This document shows, one piece after another, positions 25,169 to 33,319 of a stretch of 33,319 nt of DNA (position 1 is its first letter; each line of letters starts with the position of its first letter). A program made the translations under genes and the position numbers. This DNA is from Nautiliaceae bacterium (GTDB lineage Bacteria > Campylobacterota > Campylobacteria > Campylobacterales > Nautiliaceae). The notes under the pieces are model-generated. The model searched no databases. It had not been told where the DNA came from and saw only the letters and a program-made list of their open reading frames with translations. The stretch is from the NCBI GenBank assembly GCA_027062285.1, contig JAMOTL010000062.1:1-33319 (forward strand). Reading direction: 5' to 3'.

Positions 25169-27511
25169 ATGGATGATTTAATGGAATTATTAGACGACTT
25201 TTTAGTAGAAGCCTTTGAAATGATTGAAGAAATGGACCAGGATTTAATTGAACTGGAAAACAATCCGGACGATTTGGAACTTATAAATAAAATATTCCGC
25301 GTTGCTCATACGATTAAGGGAAGTGGTAGCTTTTTGAATTTTGACAAGCTAACCCATTTGACGCATCATATGGAAGCGGTGCTTGATAAAGCAAGAAGAG
25401 GTGAGCTTAAGATTACTTCGGAAATCATGGATGTAATTTTAGAGTCTGTTGATGCTATGAAAGCCATTTTAGAATATATCAGAGATTATAAAAACGATGA
25501 ATCGCCTGATATTGATATTGAACCGATTGTGAAAAAATTAGATGCGATTGTAAACGGTACTTTCGGTAGTGATGAGGGAGAGACACAAGAAGACAAATCG
25601 TCGGTAAATCTTGATGAGATATCTATTGAAAACGTAGATGAACTCGATTTGGACAATCTTCCTCCTGAAGAACTGGATGCCATTCTTGATAAACTTGTTG
25701 AAGAAGTTAATAAAAATGATACGGAAAATGAAAAAAATGAAGAAGAAAATGAGAAAAAAGAAGAACAAAAAGAACATACTCAGGCAGAAAGTGATAATAA
25801 ACCTGTTGTAAAAGAAGAGAAAAAAGAACCAGTTAAAAGTGAAAAGAAAAATTTACAACAGGCAAAAAAAGATATAAAAAAACAGATAGCAAGCGTAAAA
25901 GAACAGACTATCAGGGTTGATGTAAAAAGGCTTGACCAGCTTATGAATTTAATCGGAGAGCTTGTACTTGCTAAAAACAGACTTATTAAAATTTATAATG
26001 ATGTTGAGGAGAGATATGAGGGAGAAAAATTTTTAGAAGAGCTAAATCAGGTTGTATCGAGTATTTCCATAGTTACTACGGATTTACAAATTGCCGTAAT
26101 GAAAACAAGAATGCTTCCTATTGGGAAAGTATTTAATAAATTCCCTCGTTTGGTAAGGGATCTTTCGCGTGAACTCGGTAAAAAAGTAAGACTTATAATT
26201 GAAGGGGAAGATACCGAACTTGATAAATCTATTATCGAAGAAATAGGCGATCCTCTTGTACATATGATTAGAAATGCGGTAGACCATGGAATCGAGCCGC
26301 CTGAAGAGAGAATCAAAAAAGGAAAACCGGAAGAAGGGACTATCTGGCTTAAGGCTTATAACGAAGGAAATATGATAGTCATTGAAATTAAAGATGACGG
26401 AAGGGGTATGGACCCTGAAAAATTAAAACAAAAAGCTATTGAAAAAGGTATCATCACTCCTCAAGAAGCTGAAAATATGAGTGATAAAGAAGCTTTTATG
26501 CTGATATTCAAACCGGGCTTCTCTACGGCTGAGAAAGTTACAAACGTTTCAGGCCGTGGGGTAGGTATGGATGTGGTAAAAACAAATATCGAGCAGCTAA
26601 ACGGTATTATAGAGGTTGACTCTATTCCTGATAAGGGAACGACTATTAAGCTTAAAATTCCATTGACTCTTGCAATTATCCAGGCGCTTCTTGTGGCAAG
26701 TCAGGAAGATTTATTTGCGGTGCCATTATCAAACGTAATTGAAACCGTAAGAATTGTAGAAGAAGATATCTATACAATCGAAGGAAAAAGCGTACTTAAA
26801 TTAAGGGACGAGGTTTTACCTCTTGTTAATATGGCGGATGTATTTGAAATAGAAAAAATATTAGAACCTGAAAAATATTTATATGTAGTGATCTTGGGTC
26901 TTGGAGCAAGTAAAATAGGATTAATTGTAGATAGATTTATAGGGCAAGAAGAAATAGTTATTAAATCTCTTGGTGAATTTTTAAAAGGTGTTCCGGGAAT
27001 TGCCGGAGCTACAATTAGAGGAGACGGGCGTGTAACGCTTATAGTGGATGTTGCGAGTCTTATGAAACTTGCTAAACAAACGCATAATAAAAAACTTGTA
27101 ACAGATTCGTTAAAAGAAGCTAAAAAGAAAAAAGAAAAGCCGGAAGATTATGTTGTTATGATAGTCGATGACAGCGCAATGGACAGAAAAATCATGAGAC
27201 AGGCTCTTGAGCCTCTTGGAGTTACGGTAATTGAAGCAAAAGACGGGGTTGAAGCTTTGAATATGTTAAAACAAAACGACGTGGACGCTATGCTTATAGA
27301 TATTGAAATGCCGAGAATGGACGGATATACACTTGCTCAAGAAATAAGAAAATACAATAAATACAGAAAACTGCCTCTTATAGCGGTAACTAGTAGAGCT
27401 ACGAAATCTGATAGAGTAAGAGGTGTGGAAGTAGGAATGAACGAATATATTACAAAACCTTATACTCAGGAGTATTTACAAAACGTTGTAAGAAGAAATT
27501 TAAAATTATAA
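25169..27511 (+). CDS. cheA: Chemotaxis histidine kinase CheA with C-terminal receiver
   Basis: 780 residues. Order: HPt domain with H47 in VAHTIKGSGSFLN; a low-complexity acidic and Lys-rich linker at about 175-240 where the CheY-binding P2 domain of E. coli would be; dimerisation helices (RLDQLMNLIGELVLAKNRL); HATPase with N box MIRNAVDHGIE, DDGRGMDP and GRGVGMDVVK; CheW-like domain; and a receiver with IVDDSAMDRK, D711 in LIDIEMPRMDGY and TKPY. This CheA-REC form is standard in Campylobacterota. It phosphorylates its own receiver, CheV and a CheY not encoded here. It starts 3 bases after cheV. Confidence 0.96.
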   Translation: MDDLMELLDDFLVEAFEMIEEMDQDLIELENNPDDLELINKIFRVAHTIKGSGSFLNFDKLTHLTHHMEAVLDKARRGELKITSEIMDVILESVDAMKAILEYIRDYKNDESPDIDIEPIVKKLDAIVNGTFGSDEGETQEDKSSVNLDEISIENVDELDLDNLPPEELDAILDKLVEEVNKNDTENEKNEEENEKKEEQKEHTQAESDNKPVVKEEKKEPVKSEKKNLQQAKKDIKKQIASVKEQTIRVDVKRLDQLMNLIGELVLAKNRLIKIYNDVEERYEGEKFLEELNQVVSSISIVTTDLQIAVMKTRMLPIGKVFNKFPRLVRDLSRELGKKVRLIIEGEDTELDKSIIEEIGDPLVHMIRNAVDHGIEPPEERIKKGKPEEGTIWLKAYNEGNMIVIEIKDDGRGMDPEKLKQKAIEKGIITPQEAENMSDKEAFMLIFKPGFSTAEKVTNVSGRGVGMDVVKTNIEQLNGIIEVDSIPDKGTTIKLKIPLTLAIIQALLVASQEDLFAVPLSNVIETVRIVEEDIYTIEGKSVLKLRDEVLPLVNMADVFEIEKILEPEKYLYVVILGLGASKIGLIVDRFIGQEEIVIKSLGEFLKGVPGIAGATIRGDGRVTLIVDVASLMKLAKQTHNKKLVTDSLKEAKKKKEKPEDYVVMIVDDSAMDRKIMRQALEPLGVTVIEAKDGVEALNMLKQNDVDAMLIDIEMPRMDGYTLAQEIRKYNKYRKLPLIAVTSRATKSDRVRGVEVGMNEYITKPYTQEYLQNVVRRNLKL

Positions 27512-27520
27512 GGATAGACA

Positions 27521-28033
27521 ATGGGACTTGGTGATATTGTAAAACAACAACAAAAAGCACTAACTGAACCGGAAGAAAATAAAAGTGAAGAAGTAGTTCA
27601 ACTGGTAGGATTTGTAGTGGGTGATGAAGAATTTGCCGTTCCTATTTTATCCATTCAGGAAATTATTAAACCGATTGAATGGACAAAGGTGCCTTTTGTT
27701 CCTGATTATGTTCTTGGGGTATTTAATCTAAGAGGTAACGTGCTGCCTCTTATTGATCTTAGAAAAAAATTCAATGTTCCGAGTGATGAAATAGATGAAA
27801 ATACCAGATTTATAGTAATGAAAATAAAAGGTGAAGATGTTGCTTTTGTAATTGATAAACTGACTTCAGCTTTGAGAATTCCCAAAAAAAATATTTTACC
27901 GCCGCCTGATACTTACAACAATGAAGATGATATCATTGAAGGTGTGGGAAGAATGGACGACGGCAGGATTATTACTATTTTAAAAGTAGATAATTTGATA
28001 AAAAGAGAAGAAATAGTCCCGAATAGGGATTAA
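27521..28033 (+). CDS. cheW: Chemotaxis coupling protein CheW
   Basis: 170 residues with VGFVVGDEEFAVPILSIQEIIKP, FVPDYVLGVFNLRGNVLPLIDLRKKF and GRMDDGRIITILKVDNL, the three conserved blocks of CheW. It links chemoreceptors to CheA in the membrane array. Nine bases after cheA with AAGGA before the ATG. The stop codon overlaps the stop of the convergent speA gene (shared TTAA), so no separate terminator can lie between them. Confidence 0.95.
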   Translation: MGLGDIVKQQQKALTEPEENKSEEVVQLVGFVVGDEEFAVPILSIQEIIKPIEWTKVPFVPDYVLGVFNLRGNVLPLIDLRKKFNVPSDEIDENTRFIVMKIKGEDVAFVIDKLTSALRIPKKNILPPPDTYNNEDDIIEGVGRMDDGRIITILKVDNLIKREEIVPNRD

Positions 28034-29859
28034 TCGTTTTTCAGATATACCATATCATTTAAGAGTAAAAAAAGTTCTCCTAAAATTTCTTTTCTTTCAT
28101 CTTCATCATCAATAGCGTTTTCTACATTGTTTTTTAAAAGTCTCTCAACCTCATCGATATCATAATCGAGATCTATTAAAATTTCTCTTATTTTTTGAGT
28201 AGGTTCAAGAAACTCTATTTCGTAGTTGCCTTCAGCGTCAAAATTTACTATCGCTTCGTTTGTGTAACTGAAAAGGTTGTGTTTCATTCCAAGAATTTCC
28301 TGATAAGCTCCCACTAAGAAAAACCCTAAATAATAATCTTCCTTGTCTAAATCCACATCGTGTAAATAGATAGGATAGTCTTTACTAAAAGGAATTTCAC
28401 CGTCGCTATCACATGTAATGTCCCAGATTGTAGCACTGCGGTTAGGGGTTATGTTTAGTTTCGTAAGAGGCATAACCGGAAATCTCTGTCCAAGTCCCCA
28501 AAAGTCCGGCAAACTTTGGAATATTGAAAAGTTTGCTAAATATTTTTCTTGGATTTTTTCGTTTATAGATTTTAAATCTTTATTTTTAAAACCTTTAAGA
28601 GTGGCGTAGGTGATTGCTTTTTTTATTATGAGATTTACAAGGATTTCGCTGTTGCTTCTGTCTATTAAATCGATAAATCCCAGATCGAAAAGTGTTAAAA
28701 GACTTTCAAAATGATCAAGTGCGTCGTGAAAATATTCTATGTAGTTATTTTCATTTATGCTTTTATACAAATCATATAATTCTTCAACCAAATCAGGATT
28801 TTTTTCTTTAAGTTTTAAGGCTTTTTCAGTATATTCCTGAGAAAACAGCTCAATTACAGGAGCTATCAGTACGGTTGAAGGGGAAGCTATAAAGCGTCCG
28901 CTCTCCGTAAAAATATCCGGCATTGGAACGTTTTTTTTGTTTGAAATATCTTTTAAAAGATATACTACGTCGTTGCTAAACTCTTCAATTGAATAGTTTT
29001 TATCTCTTTTATCTTCCCATTGAGAATATTCAATCGCAAGTCCTCCTCCGATATTTATGGCTGTCAGATTGGTAGCACCCATGTTTCTAAGGTCTGCGTA
29101 AATATTTCCTGATTCTCTTATCGCTTTTTTAAGAGGTGATATGTCGTTTATCTGACTTCCTATATGAAAATGAATCATTTTAAGCTTATCGAGCATATTT
29201 TCTTTTTTTAATGTTTCTACGGCTTCTATAATTTCAGTGGAACTCAGTCCGAATTTACTCTCAATTCCGCCTGATTTGGCCCATATACCAACACCGCTGG
29301 TGTGAAGGCGTATGCGAATACCAATATTTACAGGCATTGAATCGTATTCGCGGCTGACTTCTATAATTGAATTTAATTCATTAAGCCCTTCAATCGTAAT
29401 CGTGACATCATAACCCATAAACCCGGCAATAAAAGCCAGGCGAATCATATCTTTATCTTTAAATCCGTTTATGGTGATAGGAGCGGTTTTGTTATTATAG
29501 GCCATAGCCAGAATAAGCTCCGCCTTGCTTCCTGCTTCAAGACCGTAATTATATTTTTTTGCTATTTTTATAAGAGGTTTTACAAAGGTGGGAAACTGAT
29601 TTACTTTTAGAGGGAATACGGCTTTGAATTTTCCTTTATAATCAAATTCCTTAATCGCTTTATTAAAAGAGTTATATAAAGAATTTATCTGTTTTCTTAT
29701 AAGATGGGGAAATCTAAGAAGGATAGGCCCTTGGTAGCCTTTTTCTTCTATCTCTTTTACTATATCGATTAAGGCGGGCTGATTGCCGTAATTTATTTTT
29801 AGTTTTCCGTTTTCAATAAAAAAGTTATTAGCTCCCCAGATATCTATTCCGTAATTCAT
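28030..29859 (-). CDS. speA: Biosynthetic arginine decarboxylase
   Basis: 609 residues from ATG 29859 (AAAGG 6 bases upstream; a TTG at 29865 is too close to the site). A fold-III PLP enzyme with the cofactor lysine in VFPLKVNQ (K85), the HFHIGSQI phosphate strand, GGGLAIEYS and TESGRFIA, and the C-terminal DITCDSDGEI active-site loop. It makes agmatine for putrescine and carboxyspermidine-type polyamine synthesis, often important in thermophiles. It begins 9 bases after the hisS stop and is the last gene of that operon. Confidence 0.95.
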   Translation of the reverse strand: MNYGIDIWGANNFFIENGKLKINYGNQPALIDIVKEIEEKGYQGPILLRFPHLIRKQINSLYNSFNKAIKEFDYKGKFKAVFPLKVNQFPTFVKPLIKIAKKYNYGLEAGSKAELILAMAYNNKTAPITINGFKDKDMIRLAFIAGFMGYDVTITIEGLNELNSIIEVSREYDSMPVNIGIRIRLHTSGVGIWAKSGGIESKFGLSSTEIIEAVETLKKENMLDKLKMIHFHIGSQINDISPLKKAIRESGNIYADLRNMGATNLTAINIGGGLAIEYSQWEDKRDKNYSIEEFSNDVVYLLKDISNKKNVPMPDIFTESGRFIASPSTVLIAPVIELFSQEYTEKALKLKEKNPDLVEELYDLYKSINENNYIEYFHDALDHFESLLTLFDLGFIDLIDRSNSEILVNLIIKKAITYATLKGFKNKDLKSINEKIQEKYLANFSIFQSLPDFWGLGQRFPVMPLTKLNITPNRSATIWDITCDSDGEIPFSKDYPIYLHDVDLDKEDYYLGFFLVGAYQEILGMKHNLFSYTNEAIVNFDAEGNYEIEFLEPTQKIREILIDLDYDIDEVERLLKNNVENAIDDEDERKEILGELFLLLNDMVYLKND

Positions 29860-29868
29860 TATCAACCT

Positions 29869-31032
29869 TTAGAGTTCTTTTTCAAAAAATGTACTTTTTT
29901 TTAGTTCGTCTTCACCTACTATAAGCGCTTTTTTGAAGTTTCCTTTATCGGCTGCTTTTAGGTGTGCTTTTAAACTCTTTGGTTTTGTTTCTACGAATAC
30001 TTTTTCTTTTTTTCTAAGTTCTTTTGCTTTTTTCTGAATAAAAGGTATAGCTTCAGGGGTCATAGCACCCATATAAATTCCGCTTCTTTCATCTTCAGTT
30101 TTTACTAAATCTAGAATTCTCTCAACTCCGATGGCAAATCCTACTCCTGGAGTAGGTTTTCCGCCTAAGAATTCTACAAGTCTGTCGTATCTTCCGCCAC
30201 CTGCGATTGCGCTTTGGGCTCCTATTTCGGTTGATACGAATTCAAAAGTAGTTTTAGTATAATAATCAAGTCCTCTTACTAAATTTTTATCGACTTCATA
30301 AGATATACCTAAATTTTCAAGGCCTTTTTTTAATTTTTCAAAATCGCTTTGGCAGTTTTCACACAGATTGTCCGTAATTTTAGGAGCGTCTTTTAAAATT
30401 GCCTGACAGCTTTCCACTTTACAATCAAGTGTTCTTATTGGATTTTGATTTATTCTTCTTTGGCAGTCCTCACACAAGTTTTCTTTATGCGCGTTTAAAA
30501 ATTTTATTAGTTTTTCTCTGTATTTTGGCATACATTCAGGACATCCCAGCGAATTTATTTTTAGAGTGTAATCAATCCCTAAAGCATCGAAAATATCGGC
30601 AGCCATTGCTATTACGTTTATATCTTCATATACGCTTGGCTCTCCGAAACTCTCAATTCCGAATTGATGAAATTCTCTAAGTCTTCCTTTTTGAGGTCTT
30701 TCGTATCTGAACATAGGTCCGAAATACCAAAATCTTTTAGGTGTCTGTTGGCGGTCGAATTTATGCTCTATAAAACTTCTGACAACCCCGGCCGTACCTT
30801 CAGGGCGAAGACATACGTCGTTTCCGCCTTTATCGATGAACTGATACATTTCTTTGTTTACTATATCGCTGCTTTCTCCCACACTTCTTTTAAAAAGAGA
30901 AGTTTCTTCTAAAATTGGGGTTTCAATATAGCTGTATCCGTAGTTTTCAGCTATTTTTCTTGCGGTATCGAATATTTTTAAAAATCTTTTATCTTCAATA
31001 ATGTCTTTCATTCCTCTTAGTGCTTTTATCAT
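29869..31032 (-). CDS. hisS: Histidyl-tRNA synthetase, short C-terminus
   Basis: 387 residues against about 420 in E. coli. The catalytic domain is complete: RGMKDI, motif 2 FRYERPQKGRLREFHQFG (108-125), the histidine motif GLDYYTKTTFEF, and motif 3 GVGFAIGVERIL. The insertion domain has the usual cysteines (GCPEC, LCEDC, CENC). The anticodon-binding domain is recognisable (KSLKAHLKAADKGNFKKALIVGEDEL) but ends at FEKEL, where other proteins continue for about 22 residues as a final helix. No frameshift that would restore this tail is apparent before speA. AAAAAGG lies about 8 bases before the ATG. Confidence 0.95.
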   Translation of the reverse strand: MIKALRGMKDIIEDKRFLKIFDTARKIAENYGYSYIETPILEETSLFKRSVGESSDIVNKEMYQFIDKGGNDVCLRPEGTAGVVRSFIEHKFDRQQTPKRFWYFGPMFRYERPQKGRLREFHQFGIESFGEPSVYEDINVIAMAADIFDALGIDYTLKINSLGCPECMPKYREKLIKFLNAHKENLCEDCQRRINQNPIRTLDCKVESCQAILKDAPKITDNLCENCQSDFEKLKKGLENLGISYEVDKNLVRGLDYYTKTTFEFVSTEIGAQSAIAGGGRYDRLVEFLGGKPTPGVGFAIGVERILDLVKTEDERSGIYMGAMTPEAIPFIQKKAKELRKKEKVFVETKPKSLKAHLKAADKGNFKKALIVGEDELKKSTFFEKEL

Positions 31033-31058
31033 ATAAAGCCTTTTTATTGGAATTTTAT

Positions 31059-31868
31059 CTAAAATTTAACATTAAACGAGGATGTTAAAAATAATTTGGG
31101 AGTAAAATTATATTCTTTTGAGACCAGCAGATATGGTGTAAATTCCAAAAACATATATCTTCTGTCAAAGAGAATATGTCTGTATGTAAAAAAAAGTTTG
31201 TGCCAGTATATAAAAGGATCTTTTTCTCTCTCTCCTCCCATTTCAAATCCGTAAATTCTTATGAATTTATAAAAATCCGTATAATAATATAATCCGACTA
31301 CGTAAAACATATTTGTTTTATCTGTAGAGCGGTATGTTTTTCTGATTTTAAAGGTAAGATTATTTACTGAAATAAATCTGTTAAAAGCTAAAGTCGTTAT
31401 CTCTTTATATTCGGTATGGGACGTATAGTAATATATCGATTCGTTGAATTTTATGTTTTTTGAAAGGGTATCGAGTATAGCGGTTAATGAGCCTTTTAAA
31501 GTTAAGCAGGGCAGTTTTTTATATATTTGTAAAATAGGAAGTAATTTTATCTTTAAAGTTTTTGTTTTTTTCATTGTGGATTTGGAATATTTTCCTTCAA
31601 CTGAAGGAAAAAATAGTCTTAAATTTAATTTTGAGAATGTTTTTTTGTTGTGAGTGTCATATCCCATGGAAAAATTAAGCATATTTTCTTTCGGTTCCGC
31701 CTGTAAATATTCGGGCATAATCGAATTAATTTTATCTATAAGCCATTTTCTTAAAATTATTTTTTCTTGAATTGTGGCCTTTAAAGTTTCTTTTTCTTTC
31801 TTTTTTAAAACAACGGTGTTTGAAGCGAACAAAATAGTTGATAAAATTACTAAAATTATTTTTTTCAT
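31059..31868 (-). CDS. Exported beta-barrel-like protein of unknown function
   Basis: 269 residues. MKKIILVILSTILFASN is a signal peptide. After a charged helical stretch (about 20-60), the chain is dominated by alternating polar and aromatic residues (for example YYYTSHTEYKEITTLAFNRF, then FYVVGLYYYTDFYKFIRIYG) and ends in Phe, features of an outer-membrane beta-barrel. No family is recognised. It is 26 bases upstream of hisS on the same strand and only 27 bases from the divergent YmdB-type gene, so their promoters must overlap each other or the coding starts. Confidence 0.7.
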   Translation of the reverse strand: MKKIILVILSTILFASNTVVLKKKEKETLKATIQEKIILRKWLIDKINSIMPEYLQAEPKENMLNFSMGYDTHNKKTFSKLNLRLFFPSVEGKYSKSTMKKTKTLKIKLLPILQIYKKLPCLTLKGSLTAILDTLSKNIKFNESIYYYTSHTEYKEITTLAFNRFISVNNLTFKIRKTYRSTDKTNMFYVVGLYYYTDFYKFIRIYGFEMGGEREKDPFIYWHKLFFTYRHILFDRRYMFLEFTPYLLVSKEYNFTPKLFLTSSFNVKF

Positions 31869-31895
31869 ATAAGAATTATATCAAAAAGGTATTTG

Positions 31896-32684
31896 ATGAA
31901 TATTTTATTTATCGGTGATATTGTAGGCAAACCCGGTAGAAAACTTATAAAAAGATATCTTCCGGAACTTAGAAGAAAATACGAGATCGATTATGTTATA
32001 GCAAATTATGAAAATCTAGCCCACGGATTTGGAGTAACTGAAAAAGTATATAACGAAATTAAAAATGCCGGTGTTGATGTTTTTACTGGGGGTAACCATA
32101 CTTTTGATAAGAAAAAAGACGCTTTGAAACTTTTGAGCGAAGATAAAATACTAAGACCTCTCAATTATTTCGAAGCTCCCGGAAAATGGTACTATGAAGA
32201 CGAAAATATTATAGTAATAAGTGCGATGGGTGTTTTTAGTATGCCTTATGGAAAAAATCCGTTTCGTGAGCTTGTCGAGTTTGTAAGAGACAAAGAAAAA
32301 TTTATTTTCATAGATTTTCATGCGGAGGCTACGGCTGAGAAAAGAACTCTTTTTCATCTGCTAAAAGGAAAAGTAGGGGCGATAGTGGGAACTCATACGC
32401 ATATAGGAACTGATGATTTGGAAATAGAAGAAGGGACTTGTTATTTGACGGATATAGGACTTACCGGTTGTGGGGACAATGTCATAGGCATGAAAGAAGA
32501 CGGACCGATTGCTGCGATGCTTACAGGACTTAAGCAGCATTTCGATGTACCTGATAAGTGTAAAAGCGTGATGCAGTGTCTGATAATTGAGAGTGAAGGG
32601 AGAAAAACAAAAAGGGCTTTTAAACTCAAAATAACAAAAGAGGAAATAATCAAAACTTTAGAGGTGGAAAATGGAGTTCAGTAA
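31896..32684 (+). CDS. YmdB/TIGR00282-type metallophosphoesterase
   Basis: 262 residues from ATG 31896, 6 bases after AAGG (a TTG one codon earlier is less likely). Two-metal ligands are visible in FIGDIVGKPGR (D8), NYENLAHGFGVT (E39, N40), TGGNHTFD (N67), DFHAEATAEK and VGTHTHIGTDD, the signature set of this family, whose Bacillus member YmdB is a 2',3'-cyclic nucleotide phosphodiesterase involved in RNA turnover and multicellular behaviour. The exact substrate here is unknown. It overlaps the glycosylase gene by 14 bases. Confidence 0.9.
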   Translation: MNILFIGDIVGKPGRKLIKRYLPELRRKYEIDYVIANYENLAHGFGVTEKVYNEIKNAGVDVFTGGNHTFDKKKDALKLLSEDKILRPLNYFEAPGKWYYEDENIIVISAMGVFSMPYGKNPFRELVEFVRDKEKFIFIDFHAEATAEKRTLFHLLKGKVGAIVGTHTHIGTDDLEIEEGTCYLTDIGLTGCGDNVIGMKEDGPIAAMLTGLKQHFDVPDKCKSVMQCLIIESEGRKTKRAFKLKITKEEIIKTLEVENGVQ

Positions 32685-33285
32685 TTCGTACGAACTTTTA
32701 ACGGAACTTAGAAAAAAGGAGCTTTTAAGAGATAAACCTAAATACTGGTGGCCGAATTACGGCAGTTTTGAAGTGGTTTTGGGAGCCGTATTGACTCAAA
32801 ACACGAAATGGGAAAATGTGGAGAAAGCGCTTGAAAATTTAAAAGGCTACACACTTGAAGATATTGCGTCTTTTGCTCCTGAATATCTTGCGGTTCTTAT
32901 AAAACCGGCGGGCTTTTATAATCAAAAATCAAAAAGGCTGATAATGCTAAGTCGTAATATTTTAAGGGATTTCGGAGATTTTGAGAATTTTCAAAAAAAC
33001 GTTGACAGAGATTGGCTTTTAAATCAAAAAGGAATAGGGTTTGAAACGGCCGATTCTATACTTTGTTATGCCTGTGGCAGGGAAACGATGGTAGTAGATG
33101 CTTATACTAAAAGGCTTTTGAAGAAAAAGGGGTATGAATTTGAGAGTTATGATGAGATGAAAGAGTGGTGCGAGAGAGGGGTGCTTGAGGACTGGGATAA
33201 ATTAAAAGATATATACGAAGATGATTTGAATTTATGTTTTTCTAGATTTCACGGCAAAATCGTTGAATTTATGAAGAAAAAATAA
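32671..33285 (+). CDS. magIII: MagIII-type 3-methyladenine DNA glycosylase
   Basis: 204 residues of the HhH-GPD superfamily. WWPNYGSFEVVLGAVLTQNT (26-45) and the helix-hairpin-helix LLNQKGIGFETADSILCYAC followed by the catalytic Asp in VVDAYT (D143) match H. pylori MagIII, a monofunctional alkylation-repair enzyme. The endonuclease III lysine inside the hairpin (GxGxK) and the C-terminal four-cysteine Fe-S loop are absent, which argues against a lyase such as Nth. It starts inside the previous gene (GAGGTGG before the ATG), and its stop is shared as TAATG with the next start. Confidence 0.88.
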   Translation: MEFSNSYELLTELRKKELLRDKPKYWWPNYGSFEVVLGAVLTQNTKWENVEKALENLKGYTLEDIASFAPEYLAVLIKPAGFYNQKSKRLIMLSRNILRDFGDFENFQKNVDRDWLLNQKGIGFETADSILCYACGRETMVVDAYTKRLLKKKGYEFESYDEMKEWCERGVLEDWDKLKDIYEDDLNLCFSRFHGKIVEFMKKK

Positions 33286-33319
33286 TGGATAAGGTATTTT
33301 TTAACGGGGTTGAAATAAA
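33285..33319 (+). CDS. First codons of an unidentified gene
   Basis: An ATG overlapping the glycosylase stop (TAATG) opens a frame that reads MDKVFFNGVEI up to the end of the window. It is most likely the next gene of this operon. Too little is visible for any assignment. Confidence 0.45.
   Translation, partial: MDKVFFNGVEI

Noticed and set aside
25700-25870. Repeat-rich stretch in cheA
   Set aside because: It is a Glu/Lys/Asn low-complexity linker in frame with the kinase, not a DNA repeat or insertion.
32671-33285. Endonuclease III (nth)
   Set aside because: The catalytic lysine and the four-cysteine loop are absent and the sequence fits MagIII better.

Overview
The window looks like chromosome from a low-GC member of the Campylobacterota (epsilonproteobacteria), most likely a thermophilic vent lineage such as the Nautiliales (Nautilia, Caminibacter, Lebetimonas). 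This is inferred from AT-rich, Lys/Glu/Ile-rich proteins, a fused IspDF, a CheA with a C-terminal receiver plus a CheV, AddAB instead of RecBCD, a MagIII-type DNA glycosylase, and two gene neighbourhoods known from Campylobacter and Helicobacter: ispDF / atypical response regulator / ATP-sulfurylase-like / pgpA, and lpxB-greA-dut together with cheV-cheA-cheW. No transposon, phage gene, CRISPR array, rRNA or tRNA was seen. Genes are densely packed and no stretch over 300 bases lacks a gene.

Layout. (1) 1-3388, + strand: 3' end of an MTA/SAH (aminodeoxyfutalosine) nucleosidase, an unknown membrane-anchored protein, and two overlapping tRNA thiolases (TtcA-like, MnmA). (2) 3444-5568, +: prs, yigZ, and a secreted RNase T2. 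(3) 5601-11162, -: a six-gene overlapping operon read as ispDF, HP1021/CemR-type pseudo-receiver regulator, divergent ATP-sulfurylase homologue, phosphoribosyltransferase, pgpA, amino acid permease. (4) 11163-11372: divergent control region between ispDF and thiC with two TGTTAC repeats, a -10 on each strand, and a long thiC leader with competing hairpins. (5) 11373-13931, +: thiC and mrp, mrp having its own strong promoter and a clear intrinsic terminator. (6) 14083-15474, -: small secreted protein of unknown function and a SAM-dependent rRNA methyltransferase. (7) 15555-28033, +: addB, addA, an unlisted 42-codon ORF, lpxB, greA, dut, argC, lpxH-like phosphoesterase, cheV, cheA-REC, cheW, nearly continuous. 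(8) 28030-31868, -: a beta-barrel-like exported protein, hisS (short C-terminus), speA. (9) 31896-33319, +: YmdB-type phosphoesterase, MagIII glycosylase, and the first codons of another gene.

How it fits together. Most genes are housekeeping: isoprenoid, thiamine, PRPP, arginine, polyamine, lipid A and phospholipid synthesis, Fe-S carrier, tRNA modification and charging, recombination repair and chemotaxis. The least ordinary part is operon 3. A regulator whose receiver lacks the phospho-accepting Asp sits beside a sulfurylase fold that has lost its sulfate-binding residues, and the promoter of the operon carries repeats resembling the DNA box reported for the Helicobacter orthologue HP1021. 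That suggests autoregulation of the operon and shared control with the divergent thiC. Other points worth a look are the CXXC-type MnmA coupled to TtcA, the thiC leader, the 42-aa ORF between addA and lpxB, and the shortened histidyl-tRNA synthetase.
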